A stretch of DNA of 64,000 bases, taken from CBDFHV01 sp965247705 (GTDB taxonomy: Bacteria > Pseudomonadota > Alphaproteobacteria > Rhodospirillales > CAMCUA01). The position numbers and the translations under genes were made by a program. Under the pieces are notes generated by a model that saw nothing but the letters and a program-made list of their open reading frames with translations, was not told the DNA's origin and did not search any database. Positions 41,825-51,039 of the stretch are shown piece by piece. Position 1 is the stretch's first letter. Each line of letters starts with the position of its first letter. The stretch covers positions 1 to 64,000 of the forward strand of contig CBDFHV010000045.1 in assembly GCA_965247705.1 (NCBI GenBank). The letters are read 5' to 3'.

Positions 41825-44413
41825 ATGCTCATCGATGCCACGCACCGGGAAGAGACCCGAGTCGTGGTCCTATCGGGAAAACGGCTTGACGATTTCGAGG
41901 TCGAGGCCGAGGAACGCAAGCAACTAAAAGGCAATATCTATCTGGCGAAGGTCACCCGGGTCGAGCCGTCGTTGCAGGCTGCATTCGTCGATTTCGGGGG
42001 CAACCGCCACGGTTTCCTGGCCTTCAACGAAATCCATCCCGACTACTACCAGATCCCCATCGCCGACCGCGAAGCGCTGATGGTCGAACAGAAGGCGGCC
42101 GAGCGGGCCGCCGCCGAGGCCGATGACGCGGAAGCGGAACAGGCTGGCGACCCCGCCAAGCGGAACGGCCGCCGGGCCAAGCGCGACGATGGCGAAAACG
42201 GTGTCGATGTCGAGACTCTCGACGGGGACGAAGCCGAGGAAGTCGCCGTTCGCCACCATGCCCAATCCCTGCGCAACTACAAGATCCAGGAAGTGATCAA
42301 GCGCCGGCAGATTCTTCTGGTCCAAGTGGTCAAGGAAGAACGCGGCAACAAGGGCGCCGCTCTGACCACCTATCTGTCGCTTGCCGGCCGCTATTGCGTC
42401 ATCATGCCCAACACCGCCCGCGGCGGCGGCATTTCCCGCAAGATCGCCAGCGGCACGGACCGTCAGCGCCTGAAGAGTATCCTCAAGGACATGGACATCC
42501 CCGATGGGATGGCGGTGATCGTGCGCACGGCCGGTGCCCAGCGCAACAAGACCGAGATCAAGCGGGATTACGGCTATCTGCTGAGGTTATGGGAAAGTGT
42601 ACGCGAAATGACCCTGCGGTCCATCGCGCCCTCCCTGGTCTATGAGGAAGCCAACCTCATCAAGCGAACCATCCGCGACCTTTACAGCAACGACGTGACG
42701 GAGATCCTCGTCGACGGTGAAGAGGGGTTTCAGGCGGCACGCTCGTTCATGCGGCTGCTGACGCCCAGCCATACCAAGAAAGTCAAGGCCAACCCCACGC
42801 CCGAGGTCCCCCTCTACCAACGTCATGGCGTCGAGGCACAGTTGGAGGCGGTCTACAATCCCGAGGTGCAACTGAGGTCTGGCGGCTACATCGTCATCAA
42901 CCCGACCGAGGCACTGGTATCGATCGACGTCAACTCCGGTCGTTCCACCCGCGAGCGCAACATCGAGGAGACGGCGCTCAAAACCAATCTGGAGGCGGCC
43001 GACGAGATTGCCCGCCAGTTGCGGCTGCGGGAATTGGCCGGTCTTGTCGTCATCGATTTTATCGACATGGAAGTCAATCGGAACCAGGCCCAGGTGGAGC
43101 GACGTATAAAAGGGGCCATGCGCAACGATCGGGCGCGGATCCAGATCGGGCGCATCAGCGCTTTCGGCCTCCTGGAGCTTTCCCGCCAGCGTCTGCACGC
43201 CAGCCTGTTCGAGACCTGCTTCGAACCGGTTCCCCATTCGACGGGCGTCGGCTATCGGCGCTCGGTCCCCTCCTCGGCGCTGCTGGTGTTGCGTGCCATC
43301 GAGGCCGAGGGACTTCAGAAACGCGCGTTCGAAATCTCGGTGCACGTCCCGGCCGCCCTCGCGATCTACCTGCTCAACCACAAGCGGGCCGCCTTGTCGC
43401 GGATCGAGACCTATCACGACATGCGAATCCTGTTCGCCGAGGACGATTCGCTCGACCTGCCCGAACACCGCATCCAGCGCACCAAGACCCGACCGGACGA
43501 GAAAGCCGCAAGTGATGAGAAGGCCGAAATGGACGAGAAGGCCGCACTGGACAAGAAGGCCGCAACGGACGAGAAGGCCAAAGGCGACGACAAGCCCGTC
43601 GCCGATGAGTCCCCGGCGCGGGATGAGCGGCAACAGGCCGATGGCGACGAAGAGGAGGGCGGACGCCGCAAGCGGCGCCGTCGCCCGCGCCGCCGCCGTC
43701 GCGAGGAACCGGCGGATACGGCCCGAATTGCCCGCACCGACGAAGCGGGGGCGGACGTGGAATTGACGTCCGATGCGGAAGCGCCAGAGACATCCGCCAC
43801 GCCAGAGACTTCCGCTATGTCCGAGACCTCCGCCACGCCAGAGAATTCCGCCCCGCGGGAGGCCGCGGAGGCCGCGGAGGATGGCGCAAAGCCGCGCCGC
43901 CGGCGCCGCGGCCGCAGGGGATCCCGCCGGCGAGAGGGCGAATCGGAGGTGACCGGCGACAGTCGCGGCGCGGAAGCGGCGGAAGCGCCCGAGCCCATCG
44001 CCGCGGAAATCTTGACCTACGCGCCGCCGCCCTTTGACGAAGTCGCCGAGTCGCGGCCGGAGGCGGAGGCTGTCGCCGACGCCGACGCCGGCCCTGACAG
44101 GGACATCACGCCCGAGGGGGAGACGGTCGAGGAGCCCGCGTCGTGGCCGCCCGCGGCCTCGATACCTGACGGACCGCCGCCACTGTTTGCCCCGCTCCCA
44201 GATACCCCGTCGCCGATTGCGGCCGCCGACGCGACGTTCGAACCCGTGGCCCGCGATATCGTGGCCATGGAAGGGGATTTGCCCGCCGAAGAAGGGGCAG
44301 ACGCTGAGAATGGCGATGTCCGTCGAACACAGACCACGGTCGACGGCACGCAGGAGCCGGCAGACCCATCCGATTCACCGCGTAAGGGGTGGTGGCAGCG
44401 CCTGATGTCCTGA
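41825..44413 (+). CDS. rne: Ribonuclease E
   Basis: About 862 residues from ATG 41825 (GGAAG eight bases upstream); an ATG at 41810 adds MEESK. MLIDATHREETRVVVL, an S1 domain split by an acidic/basic insertion as in alphaproteobacteria, then the DNase I-like core with DVNSGR and VVIDFIDM carrying the two metal-binding Asp. The usual zinc-link CPxCxGTG is replaced by VPHSTGVG (43229 onward). The C-terminus is unstructured, with DEKAA-type repeats, Arg-rich RNA-binding blocks (GGRRKRRRRPRRRRR, KPRRRRRGRRGSRR) and a terminal KGWWQRL that matches the GWW peptide binding PNPase in Caulobacter. It begins decay and processing of most mRNA. Confidence 0.95.
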   Translation: MLIDATHREETRVVVLSGKRLDDFEVEAEERKQLKGNIYLAKVTRVEPSLQAAFVDFGGNRHGFLAFNEIHPDYYQIPIADREALMVEQKAAERAAAEADDAEAEQAGDPAKRNGRRAKRDDGENGVDVETLDGDEAEEVAVRHHAQSLRNYKIQEVIKRRQILLVQVVKEERGNKGAALTTYLSLAGRYCVIMPNTARGGGISRKIASGTDRQRLKSILKDMDIPDGMAVIVRTAGAQRNKTEIKRDYGYLLRLWESVREMTLRSIAPSLVYEEANLIKRTIRDLYSNDVTEILVDGEEGFQAARSFMRLLTPSHTKKVKANPTPEVPLYQRHGVEAQLEAVYNPEVQLRSGGYIVINPTEALVSIDVNSGRSTRERNIEETALKTNLEAADEIARQLRLRELAGLVVIDFIDMEVNRNQAQVERRIKGAMRNDRARIQIGRISAFGLLELSRQRLHASLFETCFEPVPHSTGVGYRRSVPSSALLVLRAIEAEGLQKRAFEISVHVPAALAIYLLNHKRAALSRIETYHDMRILFAEDDSLDLPEHRIQRTKTRPDEKAASDEKAEMDEKAALDKKAATDEKAKGDDKPVADESPARDERQQADGDEEEGGRRKRRRRPRRRRREEPADTARIARTDEAGADVELTSDAEAPETSATPETSAMSETSATPENSAPREAAEAAEDGAKPRRRRRGRRGSRRREGESEVTGDSRGAEAAEAPEPIAAEILTYAPPPFDEVAESRPEAEAVADADAGPDRDITPEGETVEEPASWPPAASIPDGPPPLFAPLPDTPSPIAAADATFEPVARDIVAMEGDLPAEEGADAENGDVRRTQTTVDGTQEPADPSDSPRKGWWQRLMS

Positions 44414-44445
44414 AGGGTGGGAGGGGCCCGCCGCCCGACCCTTGA

Positions 44446-45597
44446 TTACGTGCCGCGCCAAGCCTTTAGCCGGCGCACGGCGTCCGTCATGTCGGTCTCG
44501 GACCCGGCGAAGGAGAAGCGCACGTAGCGCGTGCCCCGGGTCGGGTCGAAATCGACGCCTGGGGTGGCCGCAACCCCGGCTTCGGCCAGCATGCGGCGGC
44601 AGAAGTCCGGGCTGTCATTGGTCAGGTCGCCGACATCGGCATACATGTAGAAAGCGCCCTGAACCTCGGTCAGGCGACCGAATCCGGCCTCCGGCAGACC
44701 TTGTGCCAACGTCTTTCGGTTGCGGTCATAGCGGGCCACGTGACCGTCCAACTCCTCTCGGCAATCGAAGGCGGCCACGGCGGCAAGCTGCGCCAATGTC
44801 GGTGGCGCGATGTAGAGGTTCTGGGTCAGACGCTCCATGGGCCGCAGCAGATCCTCCGGCGCCACCATCCAGCCCAGGCGCCATCCGGTCATGCAGAAGT
44901 ACTTGGAAAAGCTGTTGATGACCACGGCATCCGGATTTACCGTCGCCGCGGTGATCGCCGTCGTCCCGTAGGTGATCCCGTGGTAGATCTCGTCCGAGAT
45001 CAGACGCAAGCCCCGATCCCGACAATAGCGGGACAGCCTCTTGAAAGGTTCGGGCGCGACCATTGTTCCGGTGGGGTTGGAGGGGCTGGCCACGATCATC
45101 CCGTGGAGTGGACCGTCGATTCGCGACAGGGCTTCCGGCGTCGGCTGGTAGTTGCTATCGGGTCCGGTTGCCAGATCGACGACGACGATGCCCATGGTAT
45201 CGAGAATATTGCGGTAGGCGGGGTACCCCGGACTGGCCAAGGCGACCCGGTCGCCGGGATCGAAGGCGGCCAGGAATGACAGTACGAAGGCCCCCGAAGA
45301 GCCCGACGTGATGATGATCCGGTTCGGGTCGATGTCGGCGCCGCTGGTATCGCCATAGTGGCGGGCAATGCGCAGCCGCAGCGCGTGAACGCCCAGCGCA
45401 TCCGAATAGCCCAGCCTGTTTGAATCCAGGGTGGCGTGCGCCGCCGCTATCACCGCTCGCGGTGCCGCCGTGCTCGGTTGGCCCACCTCCAGATGAATCA
45501 CCGTCTCGCCGGCGCGTTCGCGGGCGTTGGCGTCGCGCATCACTTCCATGACGATAAATGGCGCGACGTCGCTGCGCTTGGAGACCTTCAGGGACAT
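44446..45597 (-). CDS. PLP-dependent aminotransferase, class I/II
   Basis: About 383 residues from ATG 45597, with GGAGG six bases upstream. Fold type I blocks: LEVGQPSTAAPRAVIAAA, YSDALGVHALRLRIARHYG, ITSGSSGAFVLSFLAAFDPGDRVALASPGYPAYR, SPSNPTGTM, SDEIYHGI and the PLP Lys in NSFSKYFCMTGWRLGWM. Closest to aspartate/aromatic-type aminotransferases; the substrate is not decided. Convergent with rne. Confidence 0.9.
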   Translation of the reverse strand: MSLKVSKRSDVAPFIVMEVMRDANARERAGETVIHLEVGQPSTAAPRAVIAAAHATLDSNRLGYSDALGVHALRLRIARHYGDTSGADIDPNRIIITSGSSGAFVLSFLAAFDPGDRVALASPGYPAYRNILDTMGIVVVDLATGPDSNYQPTPEALSRIDGPLHGMIVASPSNPTGTMVAPEPFKRLSRYCRDRGLRLISDEIYHGITYGTTAITAATVNPDAVVINSFSKYFCMTGWRLGWMVAPEDLLRPMERLTQNLYIAPPTLAQLAAVAAFDCREELDGHVARYDRNRKTLAQGLPEAGFGRLTEVQGAFYMYADVGDLTNDSPDFCRRMLAEAGVAATPGVDFDPTRGTRYVRFSFAGSETDMTDAVRRLKAWRGT

Positions 45598-45619
45598 CGG
45601 CACCTCCTTCGACCGAGAA

Positions 45620-47299
45620 CTACTGATCGGGCGACACGGCCAGCCCGAATCCCCGTGGATCGGTCGCCGCCGCGCAGAGTTCTGGCTTTGGTGGCAGCGC
45701 GCCGGGGCAGAAAATGGCGTTGACCCGGCCGAGCATACGGGTGGGGGCGATCCGATATCCCCGATCGAGCAATCGGTCGAGAACGAGCCGCGGCAGGTCC
45801 GGCTCGTAATAAATCAGGTCAGGCTCGCCGCTGTGATGCAGTCGCGGCGCGGCCAGGGCGGACTCCAGATTTCCCTTGGCAAGGAAAGAGGCGAGGGCCG
45901 TCTGGATCATCGCCGAAGGGGCGGTCACGCCGCCCGCGGCGGCGGCGGCGAAGTGAAACTCGTTGACGTTGGCGTTGACCACGACCATGGGTCCGAGGGA
46001 AATGGCGCCCCGGCCGCCCGGTCCCGGCACGGCGGCAAGCACGATGCCCATGCCGCGAGCCACCCGGCCGGTTCCGAACAAGTTGTTCAGGGTCAAGCCG
46101 CAGGCAACGACCGACGCTTCCCGATCGACCACCACGAACGTCGTCGCGGCCGGATTTTCGGGGCGGGCGCGGGGCGGCGGTGTCAAGCGGTCCGCGGGCA
46201 TATGCCGGTCCTGGCGAAACCCGCTCATCAGCTTCCTCACGTGGTCTCCCGAAACCAGATCCTCGGCCTCGCCGGCAACGTTGCCGTCATCGGCCATCCA
46301 TCGGCCCCGGTCGGCGTAGGTTCGCATGAACACTTCGGCCAGCCCGTGGGCGCGGATCGCCGGGTCGTCGTCATCGTCGGCGTAGTCGTCTCGGGCAAGG
46401 GCGGCCCACATTTGCGCGGCCACCAGGCCCCCGGCGGTGGGCGGCGGGGCGAAATGAACGATTTCGTTGCCGGTTTCAACGGTCACCGTTTTCCGCCAAC
46501 GGGGCGCATAGGCACGCAGGTCCTCAAGGGTCAGGGTGCCGCCGGCCTCCCGAGTCGCCTCGACCAGGGTGGCCGCCAGAGCACCCTCGTAGAAATCTCC
46601 CGGACCCTGGCTGCGGATGCGACTGAGCACGGCGGCCAGATCGACCTGGCGAAAAAAATCTCCCTCCCCCACGAGTCCACTGCCATCGACGTTGCCAAAG
46701 ATGCGGCGGCTCTCCGGTTCCCGCGCCAGCGCCGCCTCCACGGCTGTCAGGTCGGCGGCGAAGGCGCGGGAAACCTGATTGCCGAAGCGGGCGAGGTTTT
46801 CCGCCGGCGCGACCACCCGTTCCCACCGCAAAACCCCGTACTTGGCATGAAGGGCGAAGAATCCGCGAGGATTGCCCGGCACCGCGGTGGGCCGAGACGA
46901 CTTGGGGTCCACGTGGCGTGGCGGCCGGGCAAGGAATTCAAGCGCTTCGGTGACTCCGGTTTTGTGATCGAACACGACGCAGGTGCCGCCGCCGCCAAGG
47001 CTGGCCGAAGACGGCATGGTGACCGAGAGGGCGAAATAGATGGCGGTCGCGGCATCCGCGGCGGTGCCACCAACGGCCAGGATGTCCCGTCCCACCAGGG
47101 CGGCCCGGGGCTCGTCGGCGGCGACGGCACCAAAGAAGCCCTGAACGAATCCGGGCTCGCCCCGCTCCACCTCCGGGCCGCCGCACGCGGCCACGGCCAG
47201 AACAAGGATGCCCACCGCGAATTGACGGGTTCGAGGACGGTCACTACGTATGGGAGGGAGCACGGGACGACCGAACTTGCTGAAACGCATACATCTCAT
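45620..47299 (-). CDS. Gamma-glutamyltransferase-like lipoprotein
   Basis: 559 residues at most. The lipobox AVAAC follows ILVLAVAAC, so it is a lipid-anchored periplasmic or outer-membrane enzyme. Ntn-hydrolase blocks are GRDILAVGGTAADAATAIYFALSVTMPSSASLGGGG, and NPAATTFVVVDREASVVACGLTLNNLFGTG around the self-cleavage Thr. The His that normally follows the two Thr (TTH) is Phe here. The start is uncertain: ATG 47299 or 47290, or GTG 47263; the first two overlap the divergent protease start. Function: transfer or hydrolysis of gamma-glutamyl groups, if active. Confidence 0.8.
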   Translation of the reverse strand: MRCMRFSKFGRPVLPPIRSDRPRTRQFAVGILVLAVAACGGPEVERGEPGFVQGFFGAVAADEPRAALVGRDILAVGGTAADAATAIYFALSVTMPSSASLGGGGTCVVFDHKTGVTEALEFLARPPRHVDPKSSRPTAVPGNPRGFFALHAKYGVLRWERVVAPAENLARFGNQVSRAFAADLTAVEAALAREPESRRIFGNVDGSGLVGEGDFFRQVDLAAVLSRIRSQGPGDFYEGALAATLVEATREAGGTLTLEDLRAYAPRWRKTVTVETGNEIVHFAPPPTAGGLVAAQMWAALARDDYADDDDDPAIRAHGLAEVFMRTYADRGRWMADDGNVAGEAEDLVSGDHVRKLMSGFRQDRHMPADRLTPPPRARPENPAATTFVVVDREASVVACGLTLNNLFGTGRVARGMGIVLAAVPGPGGRGAISLGPMVVVNANVNEFHFAAAAAGGVTAPSAMIQTALASFLAKGNLESALAAPRLHHSGEPDLIYYEPDLPRLVLDRLLDRGYRIAPTRMLGRVNAIFCPGALPPKPELCAAATDPRGFGLAVSPDQ

Positions 47300-48647
47300 C
47301 GTCGGCGTGATCGTGGCGCTGTTGGCCAGTTATCTGGGATCGCCATGGGAGGCGCGCGCCCAAAAGCTGTCGTTTATCCGCGACGCGGAGATCGAAAGTA
47401 ACATTCGCGCGTTCGCGGCGCCACTGTTCCAGGCCGCCGGCCTTCAGCCGGACGCGGTCAAGGTCTATCTGGTAAAGGACGACGCGCTCAACGCCTTCGT
47501 CGCCGGCGGTCAGAAGCTGTTCCTCAATACCGGCCTCATCATGCGCACCGACCACGCCGGCCAGCTGATCGGCGTCATCGCCCACGAGTCCGGTCATATC
47601 GCCGCCGGCCACCTGGTGCGCATCAACGATGCCCTGGGCAATGCGTCCGCTCAAAGCATCCTGGCGATGGTCCTCGGCGTGGCCGCGGGGATCGCCACGG
47701 GCAACGCGGGGGTGGGCCAGGCGGTCCTCCTGGGCGGACAGTCGGCGGTCAAGCGGTCCTTTCTGAACTACACCCGCACCCAAGAGGCGGCCGCCGACCA
47801 GGCGGCGCTGCGGCTTCTGGAGGCGACGAATCAAACGGCCCAGGGACTTCTCGAGTTTTTCGAAATTCTCGGTGACCAGGATCTGGTGAGCCCTCGTTTC
47901 CAGGATGCCTATGTGCGCACCCATCCCCTGACCCGCGATCGTATCAAGGCCGTGGCGCACCATGTGAGCGTCTCGCGTGCTTCGGGGCAACCCGCCGATC
48001 CGGCTTTCGTGGCCATGCACGACCGCATGCGCGCCAAGCTGGTCGCCTTCTTGAAACCCTTCACCACCACCCTTCGACGCTATCCGGAGACCGACCACAG
48101 CTTGGAGGGGCGCTATGCGCGGGCCATCGCCCATTATCGGCGGTCCGATCTCCCCCGCGCCCTGACCTTGATGGACGGATTGATCGCCGAGCATCCCGCC
48201 GATCCTTATTTCCATGAACTCAAGGGACAGGCCCTGTTCGAGGCCGGCCGCATTGCTGAGTCCCTGCCGTCCCTGGAGCGGGCGGTCCGTCTGACGCCGC
48301 GTGCCGCGCCCATCCGCATTCTCCTCGCCCGCGCCCAAATCGAATCCAAGGTGCCGCGCAACCTGGATTTCGCCATCGACAATCTGCGCCACGCCCTCCA
48401 GCAGGAACCGCAAGACGCCTTCGCCTGGCGCCAACTGGGCATCGCGCACGGCTTGAAGGGTGAGCAGGGGGAAAGCAGCCTGGCGCTGGCCGAGGAGGCC
48501 ATGTTGCGAAACAAACCACGCGATGCCACCTTCCATGCGGCGCGTGCTCAAAGCCTTCTGCCCGAGGGATCCCCAGGCTGGTTCAAGGCAGGCGACGTGG
48601 CGCGTCAGGCGGAGGACGTCGCCAAGCGGGAAAAAGCGGACCGTTGA
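47250..48647 (+). CDS. BepA-like M48 metalloprotease with TPR repeats
   Basis: Up to 465 residues. Signal peptide (LIVGVIVALLASYLGSPWEARA), M48 zinc motif VIAHESGHIAAGH with the third ligand region EEAAADQAALRLL-like QEAAADQAAL, then C-terminal TPR repeats (ARAIAHYRRSDLPRALTLMDGLIAEHPADPYFHELKGQALFEAGR and following). BepA assists and degrades outer-membrane proteins such as LptD. ATG 47250 is used; TTG 47277 sits closer to the signal peptide and would reduce the overlap with the divergent gene. Confidence 0.9.
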   Translation: MGGSTGRPNLLKRIHLIVGVIVALLASYLGSPWEARAQKLSFIRDAEIESNIRAFAAPLFQAAGLQPDAVKVYLVKDDALNAFVAGGQKLFLNTGLIMRTDHAGQLIGVIAHESGHIAAGHLVRINDALGNASAQSILAMVLGVAAGIATGNAGVGQAVLLGGQSAVKRSFLNYTRTQEAAADQAALRLLEATNQTAQGLLEFFEILGDQDLVSPRFQDAYVRTHPLTRDRIKAVAHHVSVSRASGQPADPAFVAMHDRMRAKLVAFLKPFTTTLRRYPETDHSLEGRYARAIAHYRRSDLPRALTLMDGLIAEHPADPYFHELKGQALFEAGRIAESLPSLERAVRLTPRAAPIRILLARAQIESKVPRNLDFAIDNLRHALQQEPQDAFAWRQLGIAHGLKGEQGESSLALAEEAMLRNKPRDATFHAARAQSLLPEGSPGWFKAGDVARQAEDVAKREKADR

Positions 48648-49372
48648 CCGGGCGGTGGACGCGCTGCGGATTGCTTGCCGCTTACGCCGCTGTCCTTCTC
48701 GTCGCCTGTGCGGATCGCCCGCACCCGCCCCCGGACGGTGCCTTTCTGTCGATCCTTCTTCCCGATTCCGGTGCCGCGGCAACGTCGCTGCCCGGATCGT
48801 GGTTCGTCGGTGGGCTCGGCGGCGCCAAGGGGCCGAGGGTCGCGTTGGCGGAACGGGACGGGGTCCCGGCCGTCCGCCTCGAAGGCGGTTCCCGGGACCT
48901 GGTGGTGGCCCGCCCGGTCTCCACCGTACTCTTGGCGGCACCTTTTCTCAGCTGGGCCTGGAACGTCGCGCCGGGCTCGGGCGATGTGCACCCGGCCCGC
49001 ATTGTCGTTGGATTCGACAGCGGCCAAGCCCTCGGCGGCGCCGTTGCGCCATGGCCCTGGCAGACCCCCCTGCCGCGCCACGACCGGCTGATGGTCTTCA
49101 CCTGGCATCGGTCCGCCCTGCGCCGGGGCACCCTGGAGGTGGACGCGGTCTATTCGGGACGGGCCTGGGTCACCGCCCGGGGCGGCTGGGAGAGCGCTGA
49201 TTCCTGGTGGCTGGAAACCTTCGATCTGTCGGAATTGTACGCCGCCGCCTGGCCCGCGGACGACCCCAGCCCGGTGACGGTGGCCTTCCTGGGCGCATGG
49301 GTTCGTATGTTGGCGAGCGAGGATGGCCCACGGGAATCCGCCCTGATTTCCGGCCTTATGCTGTCCCGCTGA
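48644..49372 (+). CDS. DUF3047-like lipoprotein
   Basis: 242 residues from TTG 48644, overlapping the protease stop by 4 bp. The lipobox LLVAC follows a hydrophobic signal. The beta-rich body with FLSWAWNVAPGSGDVHPARIVVGFDSG and MVFTWHRSALRRG fits DUF3047 proteins by its LxWxW motif. Function unknown. Coupling to a BepA-like protease suggests an envelope role. Confidence 0.7.
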   Translation: MTGRWTRCGLLAAYAAVLLVACADRPHPPPDGAFLSILLPDSGAAATSLPGSWFVGGLGGAKGPRVALAERDGVPAVRLEGGSRDLVVARPVSTVLLAAPFLSWAWNVAPGSGDVHPARIVVGFDSGQALGGAVAPWPWQTPLPRHDRLMVFTWHRSALRRGTLEVDAVYSGRAWVTARGGWESADSWWLETFDLSELYAAAWPADDPSPVTVAFLGAWVRMLASEDGPRESALISGLMLSR

Positions 49373-49483
49373 GCGCCTTCAAACCTCCGTGATCCCAAGA
49401 TCGCCGTCGTCTGGCATCCTTGTGCCCACAACCCCATGTGACGCATGGTAGTTTGCTCCAGCGCCATTGCGAGGAGACCTTCG

Positions 49484-50227
49484 ATGAAATTTCGCGCCCT
49501 CCTGTTGGCGGTCCTCGTCGCGGCAATGCCAGTTCACGCCGCGGACGACGCCCTCTCCCCGGCGCAGAAATCGGCGGTGGAGCAGATTGTGCGCGACTAC
49601 CTGCGGGCCCACCCGGAAATGGTCCTCGAGGCGCTGCGGGAAATGCAAGTCCGGGAACAAATGGCCAAGGAGGAACGGACCCGCCGCAGTCTGGCCTCGC
49701 TGCGCAAGGATCTAGCCGAGGACGCCAAGGCGCCATGGGCCGGCAATCCCAACGGCGACGTAACGGTGGTGGAGTTCTTCGACTACCGTTGCAGCTATTG
49801 CAAACGGGTCTTCCCGACGATCATGGAACTGGTCCGCGAGGACGGCAACATCCGTTACGTCTTCAAGGAGTTCCCCATCCTTGGCCCCGCCTCGGTGGTG
49901 GCCACCAAGGCTTCGCTGTCGGCCTGGCGCATGGCGCCCGAAACCTACATGGACTTCCATTCGGCCCTGATGGCAAGCAAGGGCAACCTGACCGAAGGCA
50001 AGATCGTCCGCATCGCCCGCGATCACGGTCTGGACACGGAAACCCTCAAGAAGGAGATGGAGTCCCCTGAAGTGGCGGCGCTGATTGAGGGCAACTACGC
50101 AGTCGCCCAGAAGCTCGATATTCGGGGCACCCCCGCGTTCATCATTGGCGACAAGCTTATTCCCGGCGCCGCCTCGATGGAGACCTTCAAGGAGGCCGTC
50201 GCGGCGGCGCGAGCCGGGCGTTCCTGA
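49484..50227 (+). CDS. DsbA-family thiol:disulfide interchange protein
   Basis: 247 residues. Signal peptide (ALLLAVLVAAMPVHA), a helical N-terminal extension (AVEQIVRDYLRAHPEMVLEALREMQVREQMAKEERTRRSLASLRKDL), then the thioredoxin fold with VVEFFDYRCSYCKRVFP (CSYC active site) and cis-Pro in IRGTPAFIIGDKLIPGA. Members with this extension (ScsC/Com1-like) can be trimeric isomerases. A GAGGAG site precedes the ATG. Periplasmic. Confidence 0.92.
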   Translation: MKFRALLLAVLVAAMPVHAADDALSPAQKSAVEQIVRDYLRAHPEMVLEALREMQVREQMAKEERTRRSLASLRKDLAEDAKAPWAGNPNGDVTVVEFFDYRCSYCKRVFPTIMELVREDGNIRYVFKEFPILGPASVVATKASLSAWRMAPETYMDFHSALMASKGNLTEGKIVRIARDHGLDTETLKKEMESPEVAALIEGNYAVAQKLDIRGTPAFIIGDKLIPGAASMETFKEAVAAARAGRS

Positions 50228-50239
50228 TCGCCTGAGGGG

Positions 50240-50947
50240 TCACTGGGGGACGGGCAACAGCTCGAAGCGAAATCCGCCCGTGCCCTCGACCAGCAGAAGC
50301 AGGGCCCGGCGTTTCGCCTCCGTCGCGGCCCGCAAATGATCGATCACCTGGTTCGGACTCCAAACCGCATCCTGGTTGACCTGGACGATCACGTCGCCGA
50401 GGGCCAGCTTCAGGGTCTTCGGCAGCTTCGCGGGATCGACCTGTATTACCACAACACCGGTTGAACTCCACCGGAGCTCCAGTTTTTCCCGGATTTTTTG
50501 AGTGATCGCCGACAGGGTCAGTCCCACGGAGGTGACGCCGGCGGTTTCGCCCTTTTCGACACGCCAGGTCGGGGGTTTCGAAATGGCCTGGAGAGTGACA
50601 TCAAGGCGTTCGGCGCCGCGCTGAATCGTCATCGGCACGCTTTCACCCGCCTCGACTCCGCCCATGGCCGCCACAAGGTCGGCGACCGTACTCACTTTCT
50701 CGTCGCGAAATTCCAGGATTACGTCGCCCCGGCGTACGCCGGCGCGGCCCGCCGGTCCTTCCAGGGCCACGTCCCGAATCAACACCCCGGTAACCTCCGT
50801 CATGCCTATCGCGTCGGCGGCGACCGGGGTCATCCCTTGTACCTGAAGGCCGAGGAACGGTGGTTCGGCGGTGATCCCATGGTCCAGCGGCGCCAGGCAC
50901 CCCAGCGCCGCCACGGCGATCACGACCGCCCGCTTCCGCAAGGTCAT
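50240..50947 (-). CDS. Exported protein with two PDZ domains
   Basis: 235 residues: signal (VIAVAALGCLAPLDHGITA), PDZ1 with VTGVLIRDVALEGPAGRAGVRRGDVILEFRDEKVSTVADLVAAM, and PDZ2-like region (STGVVVIQVDPAKLPKTLKLALGDVIVQVNQDAVWSPNQVIDHL). It resembles the C-terminal half of DegP/HtrA with no protease domain. Possibly a substrate- or partner-binding adaptor for periplasmic quality control. Convergent with the DsbA gene. Confidence 0.85.
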   Translation of the reverse strand: MTLRKRAVVIAVAALGCLAPLDHGITAEPPFLGLQVQGMTPVAADAIGMTEVTGVLIRDVALEGPAGRAGVRRGDVILEFRDEKVSTVADLVAAMGGVEAGESVPMTIQRGAERLDVTLQAISKPPTWRVEKGETAGVTSVGLTLSAITQKIREKLELRWSSTGVVVIQVDPAKLPKTLKLALGDVIVQVNQDAVWSPNQVIDHLRAATEAKRRALLLLVEGTGGFRFELLPVPQ

Positions 50948-51039
50948 ACTGGTCTCCCCACCCCAACACGCGCTCGGCGCATCAACTATTCTAGCGGAAT
51001 CAAAGGGTTCTCACAATGCACGGCAATATGTGGCGGGTC

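Noticed and set aside
45527..47401. A 624-codon open frame on the plus strand
   Set aside because: Antisense to the GGT-like gene; no motifs.
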